Shown here: positions 27,831-38,669 of the stretch, one piece after another
How the letters are laid out: every line of letters begins with the position of its first letter
How positions within the stretch are numbered: position 1 is the first letter of the stretch
NCBI GenBank assembly: GCA_963966185.1
Contig: CAWZYM010000391.1
Location: forward strand, 310,001 to 374,000
Origin: Rhabditoides inermis
Lineage: Eukaryota; Nematoda; Chromadorea; Rhabditida; Rhabditidae
Length of the DNA: 64,000 nucleotides
Reading direction: 5' to 3'
Program-made: the position numbers and the translations under genes
The notes under the pieces: generated by a model
Databases searched by the model: none
The model's input: only the letters and a program-made list of their open reading frames with translations
What the model was told of the DNA's origin: nothing

Positions 27831-29958
27831 CTCGCGATCTAAACGATATCAGTGCAAACCACAGGCAGTGCGGATAGTGCACCTCCTGTCTGCTGGGGGC
27901 AGCCGGTGCGCGCCACCCCCCCCCGAGAAAACGTTCCGTACACGGGGGATTGCCTGCCCCTCAGGGGGCGCGCGCGCGTATCTCGCTTCCTACAACAGCT
28001 AGCGTTACCAAAATCGAAACTTAACCATTTTCTGACATTCTGTTAACATTTATCAGCATCACATTGTTCTCGTAACGATTCTAAGGAACCTTTCGTTCAA
28101 TCGCCTTTTGCCGATTCTAGCGCGCGACTAGGGTTAACACAAACCAACCAGCGCTGCCGCGCTGGTTGTAATATGGAGGGCGCAGAGAACTGAACGGCGC
28201 TTGCACTTGCACTTGTTTATTTCTAGAATTTTCTATCATGGCTTTCACAATAATGATGTGTGTTTTTACAACGGGTGGACATCTAAATATGAATTTCGAT
28301 ACAGTTTATGTCATTTACGTATGCGAATTGGAAGTACGACGATTAACTTATAAACCTAACCTACATGCAGCAGAATGAAATTATTGATCGGCAATTTAAA
28401 TGAATTAATTTCACAATCATCCTTACATGTTTTAGTTCCATTTCATACCAACCTTATAGTGAGCATCCATTACATTGTTTTTTATGACATATTTATCCTA
28501 ATATACACTTCACTTAATAGGAGGCGGAGGAGGCGGAGGAGAGTTGGCATCATTTTGGTGTTCGTTTATTGGCATCATCTTCCCGAAATACATTTGTTTC
28601 CTGTGTGCAGTGAAATATTTTGTTACTGTTCCTGCCATTTCTCCAGTTCAAATATCCCCGCACCATACGCGCGTCATGGCTTTTTGTTACATCGGTCGCG
28701 CGCTAGCAGCGCAATTTGTACTGTACTGAAGCTATCAGTGATGGATGCTACATATGGTCGACATTATGCAAATCTCAAATTTAAAAAAAAAATATGCAAC
28801 AGGGAACGTGTTCGCGCACAAATTGCGCTCCTGAAAAAATGGAGAAGACTTTAGTGCATCTTATTACAAACAACTGGTTTTCAAATTAAAAAAACACGTA
28901 GAAGTTTTTTAATGCGTTCCTCCTACAGTTTTCAAATTAACAGGTGATGAAGCATTTTCGAAGGCCAAGCATTTGAGGAGAATACAGTATTTTTCTAGTT
29001 GGCCCACGAATGTTCGCGTGAATGCTTCGATGTCTATAAGTACTGGCCATCAAGTGGGCGTGGCCTATGATTGCTGCCCTTTGCCCGAACAATCCACATA
29101 ATTCCCGCAACCATACTAAGTGCTCCTTCCATCTATTGAAATCCGAGTGGACGCAAATCACAAAGTGTCTCACAAAAAAGTGCACATACATAAGTTCATT
29201 ACTACGTATCTATCGCACAAAGAAAGCGCGAAAAAAAATTGTCGGAATATATTTTACGAGCATCTAGTTTATAGCCAATGTAATCTTTAAAGATGTTACA
29301 TCTTTTTATAGCGTTCTATTTCGGATTGTTCAGTAAATGTGATCAGCATTTGAGATTTATGTGTGTCTCAAAATAGATGTTTTATTATTCCGTCTGACTT
29401 CCTACTTGTGTGTATTCGTCACTGATCACAAATGTTTCTGCCTCTGCATTTTCGGCGGAGACCAAAAGAAGATGGATGAGTTTGCAAAACGTCTTATGTG
29501 CAATGAAACTGAATTCGCCAAAATGAGAAAAATGACGAAGAATTAATTAGCATATCGCTACTGTGAAGAATAGTAAAAAGAACTGTGAATTGAACGAGAT
29601 GAAATGTGAGCACACAACCCGGATCTGTTTTTTTTCCAGTGTACTGGTTGAAAGGTCGTTCACAAGCGTGCTCTCGACAGTGACAATCATGTGCACTACT
29701 TCCGCCATACAACATCCACTATCTAATCATTTCAAATCACAAGTAGTACTGTAGTCATCATTTGCTAACCCGTTCGAGAGCAGTACATATTATGTGATGT
29801 CACTACACAGAAAACACTGCTGCTGATGTGCAGATTGTTGCGTGCACACATCTTTCATCACGTTTGCAGTCCCGAAATAGACATCACTTGGCCCGAAATG
29901 GGAGGTGATGTGCAGATGTGATTGGAGAGATGCGAGAGATGCGAGAGAAGAATGAGAA

Positions 29959-30224
29959 TGACGTCAGGCTTGGCACATGTGACACTTCCTAACCAATGCG
30001 TCATCCTTCACAGTTTCTTGCAGACGGATACCGGTCTTGTGGCATCCGCGAGAGAGAGAGCCAATCCGTTGAACTCTCTCTCCTTCTCTCCCCCTTCCGC
30101 CTCACACACTCTCTCTCTCTAGTCTCTCTCTAGTCTCTCTCTATCCCTTGTCTCTCTCACTCTCTCGGCGTCAAAGTCGTAAGATCAGTCAGTCATCTGA
30201 CTCCCATTCACCACGCCTATATAA
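29959..30224 (+). promoter_or_regulatory. CRE-like site and TATA box upstream of a micro-ORF
   Basis: A perfect TGACGTCA palindrome lies at 29959-29966 and a TATATAA box at 30218-30224. About 85 nt after the TATA box comes a short ORF, and AATAAA follows at 30537-30542. The arrangement is that of a compact polymerase II gene; nematode genes with clear TATA boxes are often highly or inducibly expressed. Confidence 0.45.
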
Positions 30225-30309
30225 GACTGTCTGGCCACACACACTCCAACCAACACTGCAATCTCGCAGCTACAGTATCCCACACGTCTCATACCGTACT
30301 CCTTCCACC

Positions 30310-30369
30310 ATGCAGTTCGAACCGTGCACATTCGACTTCACTATTTCCGAGCTCGACCTCTACTACTGA
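30310..30369 (+). CDS. Candidate 19-residue micro-ORF
   Basis: ATG at 30310, 92 nt past the start of a TATATAA box, opens a 19-codon frame (MQFEPCTFDFTISELDLYY) ending at TGA. A polyadenylation signal AATAAA lies at 30537-30542. The peptide has no signal sequence and no family I recognise. A second short frame begins at 30441 (MHPVQLRSQTYEELMCRRR). The region may encode a very small protein, a short exon of a larger one, or a noncoding transcript. I rank it only because promoter, ORF and poly(A) signal are in the right order. Confidence 0.3.
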   Translation: MQFEPCTFDFTISELDLYY

Positions 30370-30756
30370 GTATACTGTATTCTACCGAATCATCCCGGGT
30401 ACCGTACGCCATGGCCGTCTACAGTAATCTCGCCGCATAAATGCATCCGGTCCAGCTCAGATCTCAAACCTACGAAGAACTCATGTGCAGAAGACGACTT
30501 TCAACTACGAATTTGCATTCTACAGAATTCTATATCAATAAAATGATTTTGAATTATGTCTACGTGTCATACATACATATGGGCCTATGGGATGTCGGGG
30601 AGGGGGACGATACTGGTTTGCGTACTGACGCAAATGGTCTACTGTTATTGGGTGCTCGATTCCTTCAAGTACACATATACTTGGCTAGACACATGCGTGT
30701 GTAACAACCTTTTCTTCCGGTGTATTCCCCTTCCTCTGCGCGGAGTCTACTGTAAT

Positions 30757-31136
30757 CTACCGTACCTCGCGCGCGCTCTCAATCGCATCCTGGAGTGGCT
30801 GCGTAGCTGCCCGCGCGGCAGATGACTGCGTCGCACCCCGGAACAGACCGGCGAAGAAGTGACGCGCTGCCCTGCAAACAGTACCTTTTTGTCGGTGGTC
30901 TCTGAGAATCCCTCGTCGCTCTCGCTCTTAGGGGCGGGGCTCTTGCGGGCGGGGCTCGCATCACCGCGCCTGCTCGGGATGTCTACGCGACCGGGGATTT
31001 GAAAGCGCAGCTTGGGCTTATCGGACTTGGTGCCGGCACAGAGAATGAGGAGGGACGGGGTGACGAAGGGGACCACGATCTAAAGGGACCATGCGGGAGG
31101 GAGGAGGACGAGGCGTACCCATAGCAGCTGCAGCAT
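30757..31136 (-). CDS. Small predicted secreted protein, unknown family
   Basis: Three-exon model: 31119-31136, 30885-31079, 30757-30825; 93 residues. The first two exons join across a 39-nt intron to give a signal peptide (MLQLLWIVVPFVTPSLLILC) ending in AGTKSDKPK. The mature part is basic and Ser/Pro-rich (RRGDASPARKSPAPKSESDE) and ends TQPLQDAIESAREVR. Exon 2 could also read on without splicing to a stop at 30747, giving a different, Arg-rich C terminus of 116 residues in total. I prefer the spliced form because its last exon has more protein-like composition and its intron (59 nt) has normal ends. The sequence GTACTGTTTGCAG after exon 2 mimics an intron of only 13 nt. No homologous family is recognised. 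Confidence 0.45.
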
Positions 31137-31658
31137 TGCGAGTAGGGGAAAGAGTGGGGGGGGGCGAGTAGGCGACGGGCGCGCGGGAAACAGGAATGAC
31201 CGCCCTCCTCCTTCCCTCCCTCCCTCCCTCCCTGCCTCACTGCGCACGTTCCGTCTAGACGCACCATTCCAATTGCGCTATTAATCAAAAGCTCGTGGGC
31301 GGTTGTGGAAAGTCACGCGCGTTGGTGCAGCGTGCAGCTGGGGTGGAATGGAATGGTAGATGATGGATGGGGATGTTTGTGTGAAGGCGCTGCAACCGGG
31401 ACACTGTCGCGCACCAAACACCTACGCATTCTTCAAGCGGCAGCCAACGCTGACTCACCAGGCTATGCGACGTTTTCTCCTTCTCTCACTTTCTCTATCT
31501 CTCTGTGTCTCTGTCTACCTGTGGTTGGCAGATCGAAGGACGCAGACGCGTAGAGTGGGGAGCATGGTAACAGACAGACACTTGCAGCCTGCAACACACA
31601 CATCATCAACTCCATCATCAGCACACGTGACCGCTTTTTTCTGTGACGATCGCCGCGG

Positions 31659-31707
<49 letters not shown>

Positions 31708-32020
31708 GAGACAGAGAGACAGAGAGAGGGAGAGAGAGAGAGACGTGACGCGTGTGTTCTCTGCTTATGACGCGGGTTGGGCGAATGGAGTGGTTGGCTT
31801 TGTGTAGATGGATGAGGCCGCTCGCACCGGAAAGCATCGATCACTGCACACAAGGCGTGGCGAGTCATTGTCGTCACTATGCCATTGTGTTGCTCTCTGA
31901 CTCGTGTTGCAGAGAAATGGAATGCATGTGCAGATCATGAATCACCCGCGCCCAATTCGAACAGCCTTTCCGACCATCGGTCATATCAATCCAATCACTT
32001 CAAGTACAACAACTATACAG
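31137..32020. other. Intergenic region with GA/CT repeats
   Basis: Contains a G-run near 31155, a CCCT tetramer run near 31215, and a GA microsatellite at 31664-31742. No supportable gene. Apparent frames across the GA tract are artefacts. Confidence 0.5.
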
Positions 32021-32516
32021 TAGTGTTGGGTCGATTAAGTAATGTTCGATTAATGATTAACGATTAATCGAAAAATCAATCAAAACTTACGATTAACGAT
32101 TAATCGATTAATCGTTAATCGAGAAATTGTCGATTAATCGATTAACGATTAATCGTTAATCGAACTTTTGTCGATTAATCGATTAATGATTAATTTCCAA
32201 TCATGTTTCCGTAGCTTGATGTGAAGAGTTACCATAAACAGTTCATTTCTGAGAAAATCAGGCTTATTTCAACTCTTACAACGCTCTAGGAAACGAAAAC
32301 TGTACCGAAATTGAGAAATATACGTTCGATTTAATCGAGATTATTTCGATTAATCGATTAACGATTAATCGTTAATCGAACTTGTTTCGATTAATCGATT
32401 AACGATTAATCGTTAATCGAAACATGTTCGATTAATCGATTAATCGACCGATTAATCGATTAATCGAGCTGATTAATCGAAAATTAATCGAAAGTCGATT
32501 AATCGACCCATCACTA
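32021..32516. mobile_element. hAT-type MITE filled with ATTAATCG palindromes
   Basis: The 496-bp element is flanked by a perfect 8-bp target-site duplication CTATACAG (32013-32020 and 32517-32524). Terminal inverted repeats read TAGTGTTGGGTCGATTAA at the left and TAGTGATGGGTCGATTAA (reverse complement) at the right. An 8-bp duplication and TAGTG-type termini are diagnostic of hAT transposons. No transposase is present. The interior is largely repeats of CGATTAATCG-type palindromes in two blocks (32040-32190 and 32330-32500) around a unique core (32195-32330), so the whole element can fold extensively. Confidence 0.88.
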
Positions 32517-32524
32517 CTATACAG

Positions 32525-33626
32525 GTCAGGTGTCAGAAATCTGTAGGAAGCAAATGCGAGGGGATGTGTGTAAAGTGTCATGGAAAAGATGAAGGGCGAA
32601 GAATCAACAACGTCGAAAAGGGAAAGGAAACGGCGAGACATATTTCGGGACTATTGACATAGATCAACTTTGTGTTTTGTGTTATGCGAATATCAGGCAA
32701 ACAAGTTCTCGGGAAGTGAAAAGAGAACGGTCCAAAATGAGCACCAAGATCTGGTTGATGATAATAAGATCGATAATTATAGGTGGAATGAAAATAGAAA
32801 TGCGGCATGGCGCAGCGCGCTACGAACTGTCAAAATAGGAATAAAATGGGAAGATAGGGGTTTTGTGCGGGCTGATAGCAGGTTCAGAGGTGCAATCTGC
32901 AGATATCACTCATGCAAAATCACGCAATAACTAGCTGATTAGAAAACAATTAGATCAACACCAAAATACTCTCAACGTACAAATCAAAAATCGACAAATG
33001 GAATAATGAGAGGGTACAAAGTGTTCGCGTTTCCCAATCACTAGTTATTTACTGAGCGTACAATTCGCGAATTCGAAAACAGAGACAGGCACTCAATTCA
33101 CATGTTTCAATAGCGGACGAAAGTAGGAGAGTGGACGTGAGGTTTAAAAATTTACTGACCAGTGCAGTGATCGGTATGAACATGAGATGTTACCTCGTTA
33201 GCTGGAAGTCAATTGTGGGAACGTGAACGTGAGCTTTGAAATACAAAACTAGCTAGAACTACAATCTAGTAAATCCCATGATCTGACAGGATGTTGCATA
33301 GAACATTCATTGGGTACCTAACAGCTGAGTGAGAACAATGCAAACAAGCTCGCAAAAGAGAAAGGGAGAGGGAGAGATAGAGAAAAAGAAAGGCTGGTCG
33401 CGTGTCAATAATTAAAAAGAAAACAGCAACCCTTTATCTCATTGCGCTATTTACACGTACTTACACCTATGTACAATGTTGGACGAGTAGCTATTGTATA
33501 CACGTTCTGTGCGTTCTCGATAAGGAAAGTGACGGTAATCAATGAAAAGTCTAATGACGAATCTACCTACACTCGTCAGACAGTGGCAAAGTGCACAATA
33601 ACTATACTAGTGCTATCAGAACCGAT
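32525..33626. other. Intergenic AT-rich region
   Basis: No gene supported. Mostly AT-rich with a short GA-rich stretch at 33355-33395. Confidence 0.5.
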
Positions 33627-35521
33627 CTAGAGTTTCCCGATGAGCTTTGGGTCGACGGACTTGCATCCTTCCCTGTACGCGACCAACTTGATCGACCTGA
33701 ACATTTCGTTGTATAATAGCGATATACGACTTGTGTCACCTAATTGCAGGGTCTTCGACTCTCTTCCCGCATGGCATAGTGGATGGGGTGAAGAGGGTGG
33801 TCGGAGGACGCGGACAACGAATCTACAAAGATCCATGTATGCATCTGAAATCAATGCGGTCACCCACCGCCAGTTTGTGCTGTGAGCAGAATGCGAATCC
33901 GCACTGCCCGCACGCGTAAGGCGCCTCGTCGCAGCATCTGCAAGCATAGCTATGCGCCGCCCCTCGAGATTCCGCCCACCCCATGATGGAGCAGCTCCTC
34001 TCGGCAGTCTCCGCGTGGTTCCATGCGTGTTCGGCGAGGAGTGATGGCTGATCGGGAGAGGCGGCCGATGCGAACAGAGCGGCCACCAGACGAGGGTGAC
34101 ACAGCTACAATTCGTACGTCACTTGCTGTCCATTTACGCTTACATCACTTCGCACTTTGTGTTTTTTGCTCGCCGCAGCAGCGTGATTTGTGATTTGGCG
34201 CTCATCCAATTGTGAATTGTGATTTGGTGTGAGAGAAATGTGATCGCTCGACCAATCTAGCTCACGTATCGTGATTTCGGTGAGAGAGATCGAATCATCT
34301 ATCACTTCTGCAGCCGCTGCGTTATTTTAGGACAACGAATGGGTATCGAAATAGAAGTAGAGAAATGTCCAGAACGTCATGGGAGAATGTTCTCTGTGAT
34401 CGAATCAACCGTGCACCGCTCACTAATGCACTAATCAAATGGTTGTTCTGTGCTGTGAACTATACAACACCATAAAACTCACCGATTCCGCGACGTTTTC
34501 TCTGACGAGTGCATCGAGACCGAAATATGCTAAGCGACCAAGGAGATTGGAAACACCCTGAAAGAGAAGACGTGAGGAGACGGAGGAAAGAGGGGAGAAC
34601 GTGCCTTCTTGACTCCGTGCTGTCCCACCGCACACAGCATGGACGCGCAGCAGTGCAGACAGGGAGTGCGCAGCGGAAGTACCTCCACTCAAACAGACAC
34701 CGTCACGAAGAGTGTGCATCCCACTCACCCAGGAACTTCTCGCATCTCCTCATGAGAGACGGCACGTCCCACTGGTCTGCCAGATTGATGAGCACGGCAC
34801 AGTTGTGTTCTGTGAAGGAGGGAGTAGGCGAGACACGGAGCCACTCTCACCGTTCACCTCCCTCCTGTCTCCGGACTGACTCGCGCACACTGCCTCCAGG
34901 AACAGTTCCACCTCGTCCGCATCTTCTGTCTGGGAACACGCATGCGATGGATAAGAAGATTCTGCGCCTACCAGTTCGGTTTTGTTCTCCTGTCCCTCGA
35001 TGAATCCTCTGTTGAAGCACAGCTGATGGAAGTACGGGGAGAGTTCGGCGAGATAGTAGGGGTTGACGAAAAAGACGCGTTCTAGAGAGGATTGTATGGA
35101 ACCGTATGCAACTGTTGAGTACCTTTCGTGACGAGCCTATAGGTCCTCAGTTGTGTCTGCCTTGTGAATTGTGATTCTCCAGTGGAGGGAGCGGGATGGC
35201 AACAGGAAGTCATAGGGGGTGCCTGTGAAATGGAAGTTCGTGTCGCAAAGCTAGAAAAATGTATCACCTTTGTTTTCTTCTCTTTCTCGACGAACAGAGC
35301 GGGATCAAATTTCGGAAGAAGTAGCGGTTCGTAGAAATCTACCTTGAATATTTTAAAAAAATAAGGTATTTTAATATGTAGAACACGCACATTATTGAAA
35401 TAGTCAATAATTGTCCATTTCTCTTTTTAAAAATCCGCACGATTCCTGAGAGAATAATTACAACTGAGATGGTAACTAGTAGTTTACTATGCCTAGAATA
35501 TACCTGCAGAGGTAGAACCAT
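33627..35521 (-). CDS. BTB/POZ-domain protein with Cys-rich C-terminal segment
   Basis: Ten exons give 324 residues: 35504-35521, 35268-35342, 35123-35222, 34972-35081, 34851-34929, 34729-34809, 34605-34687, 34483-34557, 33864-34104, 33627-33739. The BTB core spans roughly residues 65-160: RVFFVNPYYLAELSPYFHQL, the ELFLEAVCAS block, and HNCAVLINLADQWDVPSL followed by RRCEKFL. A BACK-like helical stretch follows. Near residue 270 a cysteine cluster (YACRCCDEAPYACGQCGFAF then CSQH) looks zinc-binding. BTB proteins of this nematode type often act as dimeric adaptors for cullin-3 ligases; that role is inferred. To stay in frame one intron must have a GAG acceptor (TGTTTGAG|TGG) and the next a GC donor (AAG|GCACGT). 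The six-codon first exon is short and the true start could lie upstream. Confidence 0.78.
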
Positions 35522-36545
<1,024 letters not shown>

Positions 36546-37158
36546 CTACGGAGAGTCGTCGGAGACTATGACGAATGGTTTGCAGGTCTGTTGATCGCAC
36601 GCGCGCACCAACACCCCACCGCTCCAACGCATGCTGCAAATCGAACTACAGTGGTATGGGAATCATGCAGGTGAACTACCTGTGTCTGTTCTCATACACC
36701 CCACTCCGATAGCCATCCGATGGCTTCACGGTGATGAGAAGATACGCAGCTGTCACTGAAATGGAATCCAAGACTAATAAAAGCGAAGTGTTTATTGTAT
36801 ATCCGCCGGTCAAGAAAAATGAGCCGAGAGACAGAGAGAGAGAGAGAGAGAGATAGAGAGAGAGAAATATTTTTTTTTTAGCCGGTTGAATCCGGGGTCC
36901 TCCTAGTCGAGAACAAGATAGGGTTCTTGGATTACGACGACGTCAGCAGAGGTAGTTGGGTTGGTTGGCGTCGGACGTCTTGAACTCCGTTCTTGAGTCC
37001 GTAGATGGTGCTGTGACGCCTTCTGGCTACCATGAGAGTGGATTGCCACACCACAGGGGCTTGGTGAATTTCGCAAGAATGGTTGACTCCGAGGGGGATC
37101 GAACCAGCGACCGTGAGATTGAGAGACGAACGCTCTATCCACTGAGCCGCGCCCCCGG

Positions 37159-37242
<84 letters not shown>

Positions 37243-38669
37243 AGGGAGTCACCTGAAGCGACTAGAGCAGCAACAAAGAGAACGGATGCCAAGCAGTGCA
37301 CGTAACACGCCAGTCCAAGTTTGTTCTGCAAACAATACTTTGAGTATATTGAATGGATGTTCTCACGCTCACAAAAAAGTTTTGGAAGAAACACACAGTT
37401 GAATTAGGAAGGAACCAGTGACCATTGGAACAACTCAATTTCCTTTCCTCCACTGATTTCGCGTATCTCCTCATTGTCACGTTTCCCTCATAATCTGGTT
37501 GTGTCGTGGTGCAGATGACGTGCATATGACGTGCAGATAACGAGCCCTATGACTATGGAGAGTCGTCGGAGACTATGACGAATGATTTTCAGGTAGTCTC
37601 CTACCGGGTAGTTGCCGTCCAGTCCGGGTGCGAATCGCGTCTCCTTCCGGTATGCCGCATACAGAAAGATGACGTCCGCCAAAATCGAACACGCACCTAG
37701 AACACATTCCTTTTCAAATCGTAAATCTTGTGGGGAAAAAGCTGGTGTTTTCAGTAGTTTATATCTAACCTTTAATTAATCAAGTGTTTTATGGTGCTTA
37801 GGTGCAAATGATACAGTTTATTCACCTGTCATGAATATAGCGACGACATAAAGGAGACTGTTGGGTGGGAAGCACGGACTGCAGATTCCAATGACTAGGC
37901 CTGAATCGACGCTGTGATGAAGAGAATCCACCCTCTTCCACCCACCAATCAGACCAAACAGGAACGTAAATATCGCAAAGAAAATCACCGCCTTGTGTTG
38001 AGCTGAAACAATATTATATAGTATTCTTTTGGTGAAAAACATCTCAAACTCACGTAAGAATCTGTGGAGGAGGAATTCTCTGCTGGTGGCGTCGCCTCGT
38101 TCGAGGGCCGTGCGGAGAAGACCTGGAGGAGTGAGGGGTTTGTATTGTGGAAGAAAGGAGGACGCGGACATACCTTGCACTGCCGGGTCGAACTTGTATG
38201 TGCACTTGTGTCGAGCGTCCGCGTGTGGATCTAAATGGAGCACATGGAATGGGGAGAGAGAGGGATGCGACTGACTGTTCACTTGACTGAGTGGGATGAT
38301 GTCTCCATCCGGTATGATACAATCCCACCACAGACCGTGCTGGTGTGTCACGTGTTGTTCTTCGATCACTGCGACCTGCAAGACATATGTTCATGCACTA
38401 GGGTTACTGTATCACTATGTCTCAGACGGTCTCAATAGACTCAATCATATATACATACATGTACTATTAGTAATTCGCCACATCTCAACAAAATTTGGCA
38501 TCACTATGTCTCTTGGTGTTATTTTGTTTTGTGACTACTACTATCATAAGACTCATATTCATCATACCTGCCATATCGGGCTGAATAAACTGAACGCAGT
38601 GAGTAGAAGTCCGCAAGTGATAAGAAAGAGTGAGAGGAGGAGGACCATCTTATATGAGGTGTACGACAT
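36546..38669 (-). CDS. Clc-like (claudin-like) four-helix membrane protein
   Basis: Nine exons give 277 residues: 38568-38669, 38276-38375, 38174-38230, 38054-38122, 37826-38002, 37605-37696, 37253-37325, 36680-36755, 36546-36633. Helix 1 is MVLLLSLFLITCGLLLTAFS, followed by PIWQVAVIEEQHVTHQHGLW then WDC, the signature of the nematode Clc-like family. Later come CTYKFD, helix 2 (AVIFFAIFTFLFGLIGG), helix 3 (SLLYVVAIFMTGACSILADV) and helix 4 (CYVHCLASVLFVAALVASVT). The C-terminal tail is cytosolic. Clc-like proteins are claudin/tetraspan relatives; a junctional or trafficking role in the plasma membrane is inferred. A TTGCAG acceptor precedes the ATG by three bases. The stop codon lies in a duplicated segment whose second copy sits just downstream of the exon 6 donor. 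A tRNA-derived SINE occupies the intron 36756-37252. Confidence 0.88.
36869..37160 (-). mobile_element. tRNA-derived SINE
   Basis: Minus-strand element of about 290 bp. Its head is tRNA-like: A box CGGCTCAGTGG (37139-37149), then ATAGAGC, and B box GGTTCGATCCC (37095-37105), correctly ordered and spaced for polymerase III. A tRNA-unrelated body follows and it ends in an A-rich tail (forward T-run 36871-36878). It is inserted in an intron of the Clc-like gene between AT and GA microsatellites, in the same orientation as the gene. No reverse transcriptase is encoded, as expected for a SINE. Confidence 0.72.
37160..37238. repeat. (AT)n-(AG)n compound microsatellite
   Basis: An AT run of about 45 nt passes directly into an AG run of about 33 nt, next to the 5' end of the SINE, inside a Clc-like intron. 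Confidence 0.9.

Larger units (their letters stand above)
26045..30217. other. Gene-poor region of about 4 kb
   Basis: No protein gene can be supported. Contents: the phosphatase upstream region; a CT-rich stretch at 26240-26350; the 105-bp foldback at 27246-27543; a decayed tRNA-like unit near 27750-27830; a GC-rich patch at 27890-27990 with a poly-C run; an eight-base-stem hairpin (accagcgc...gcgctggt) near 28148-28168; AT-rich sequence to 29900; and CT-rich sequence at 30070-30160. The longest frame (28375-28854, 159 codons) is built from simple sequence and lacks splice or domain support. Confidence 0.5.

Noticed and set aside
28375..28854. 159-codon plus-strand frame
   Set aside because: It contains an Arg run from a GGAGGC repeat and AT-rich sequence, with no domain or splice support.
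32040..32500. CRISPR-like or satellite array
   Set aside because: The ATTAATCG repeats lack unique spacers and sit within a hAT element with a target duplication in a eukaryotic genome.
34558..34604. Read-through of the BTB intron 34558-34604 without splicing
   Set aside because: It gives an in-frame but low-complexity Ser/Leu segment only if the upstream acceptor is also moved; the GC-donor model keeps a BTB/BACK-like sequence and all phases.
37090..37160. Functional tRNA gene
   Set aside because: The tRNA-like head continues into an unrelated body with an A-rich tail, which indicates a SINE rather than a tRNA.
36932..37394. 163-codon minus frame with IYIYIY and SLSLSL
   Set aside because: Crosses the TA and AG microsatellites and the SINE in a Clc-like intron.
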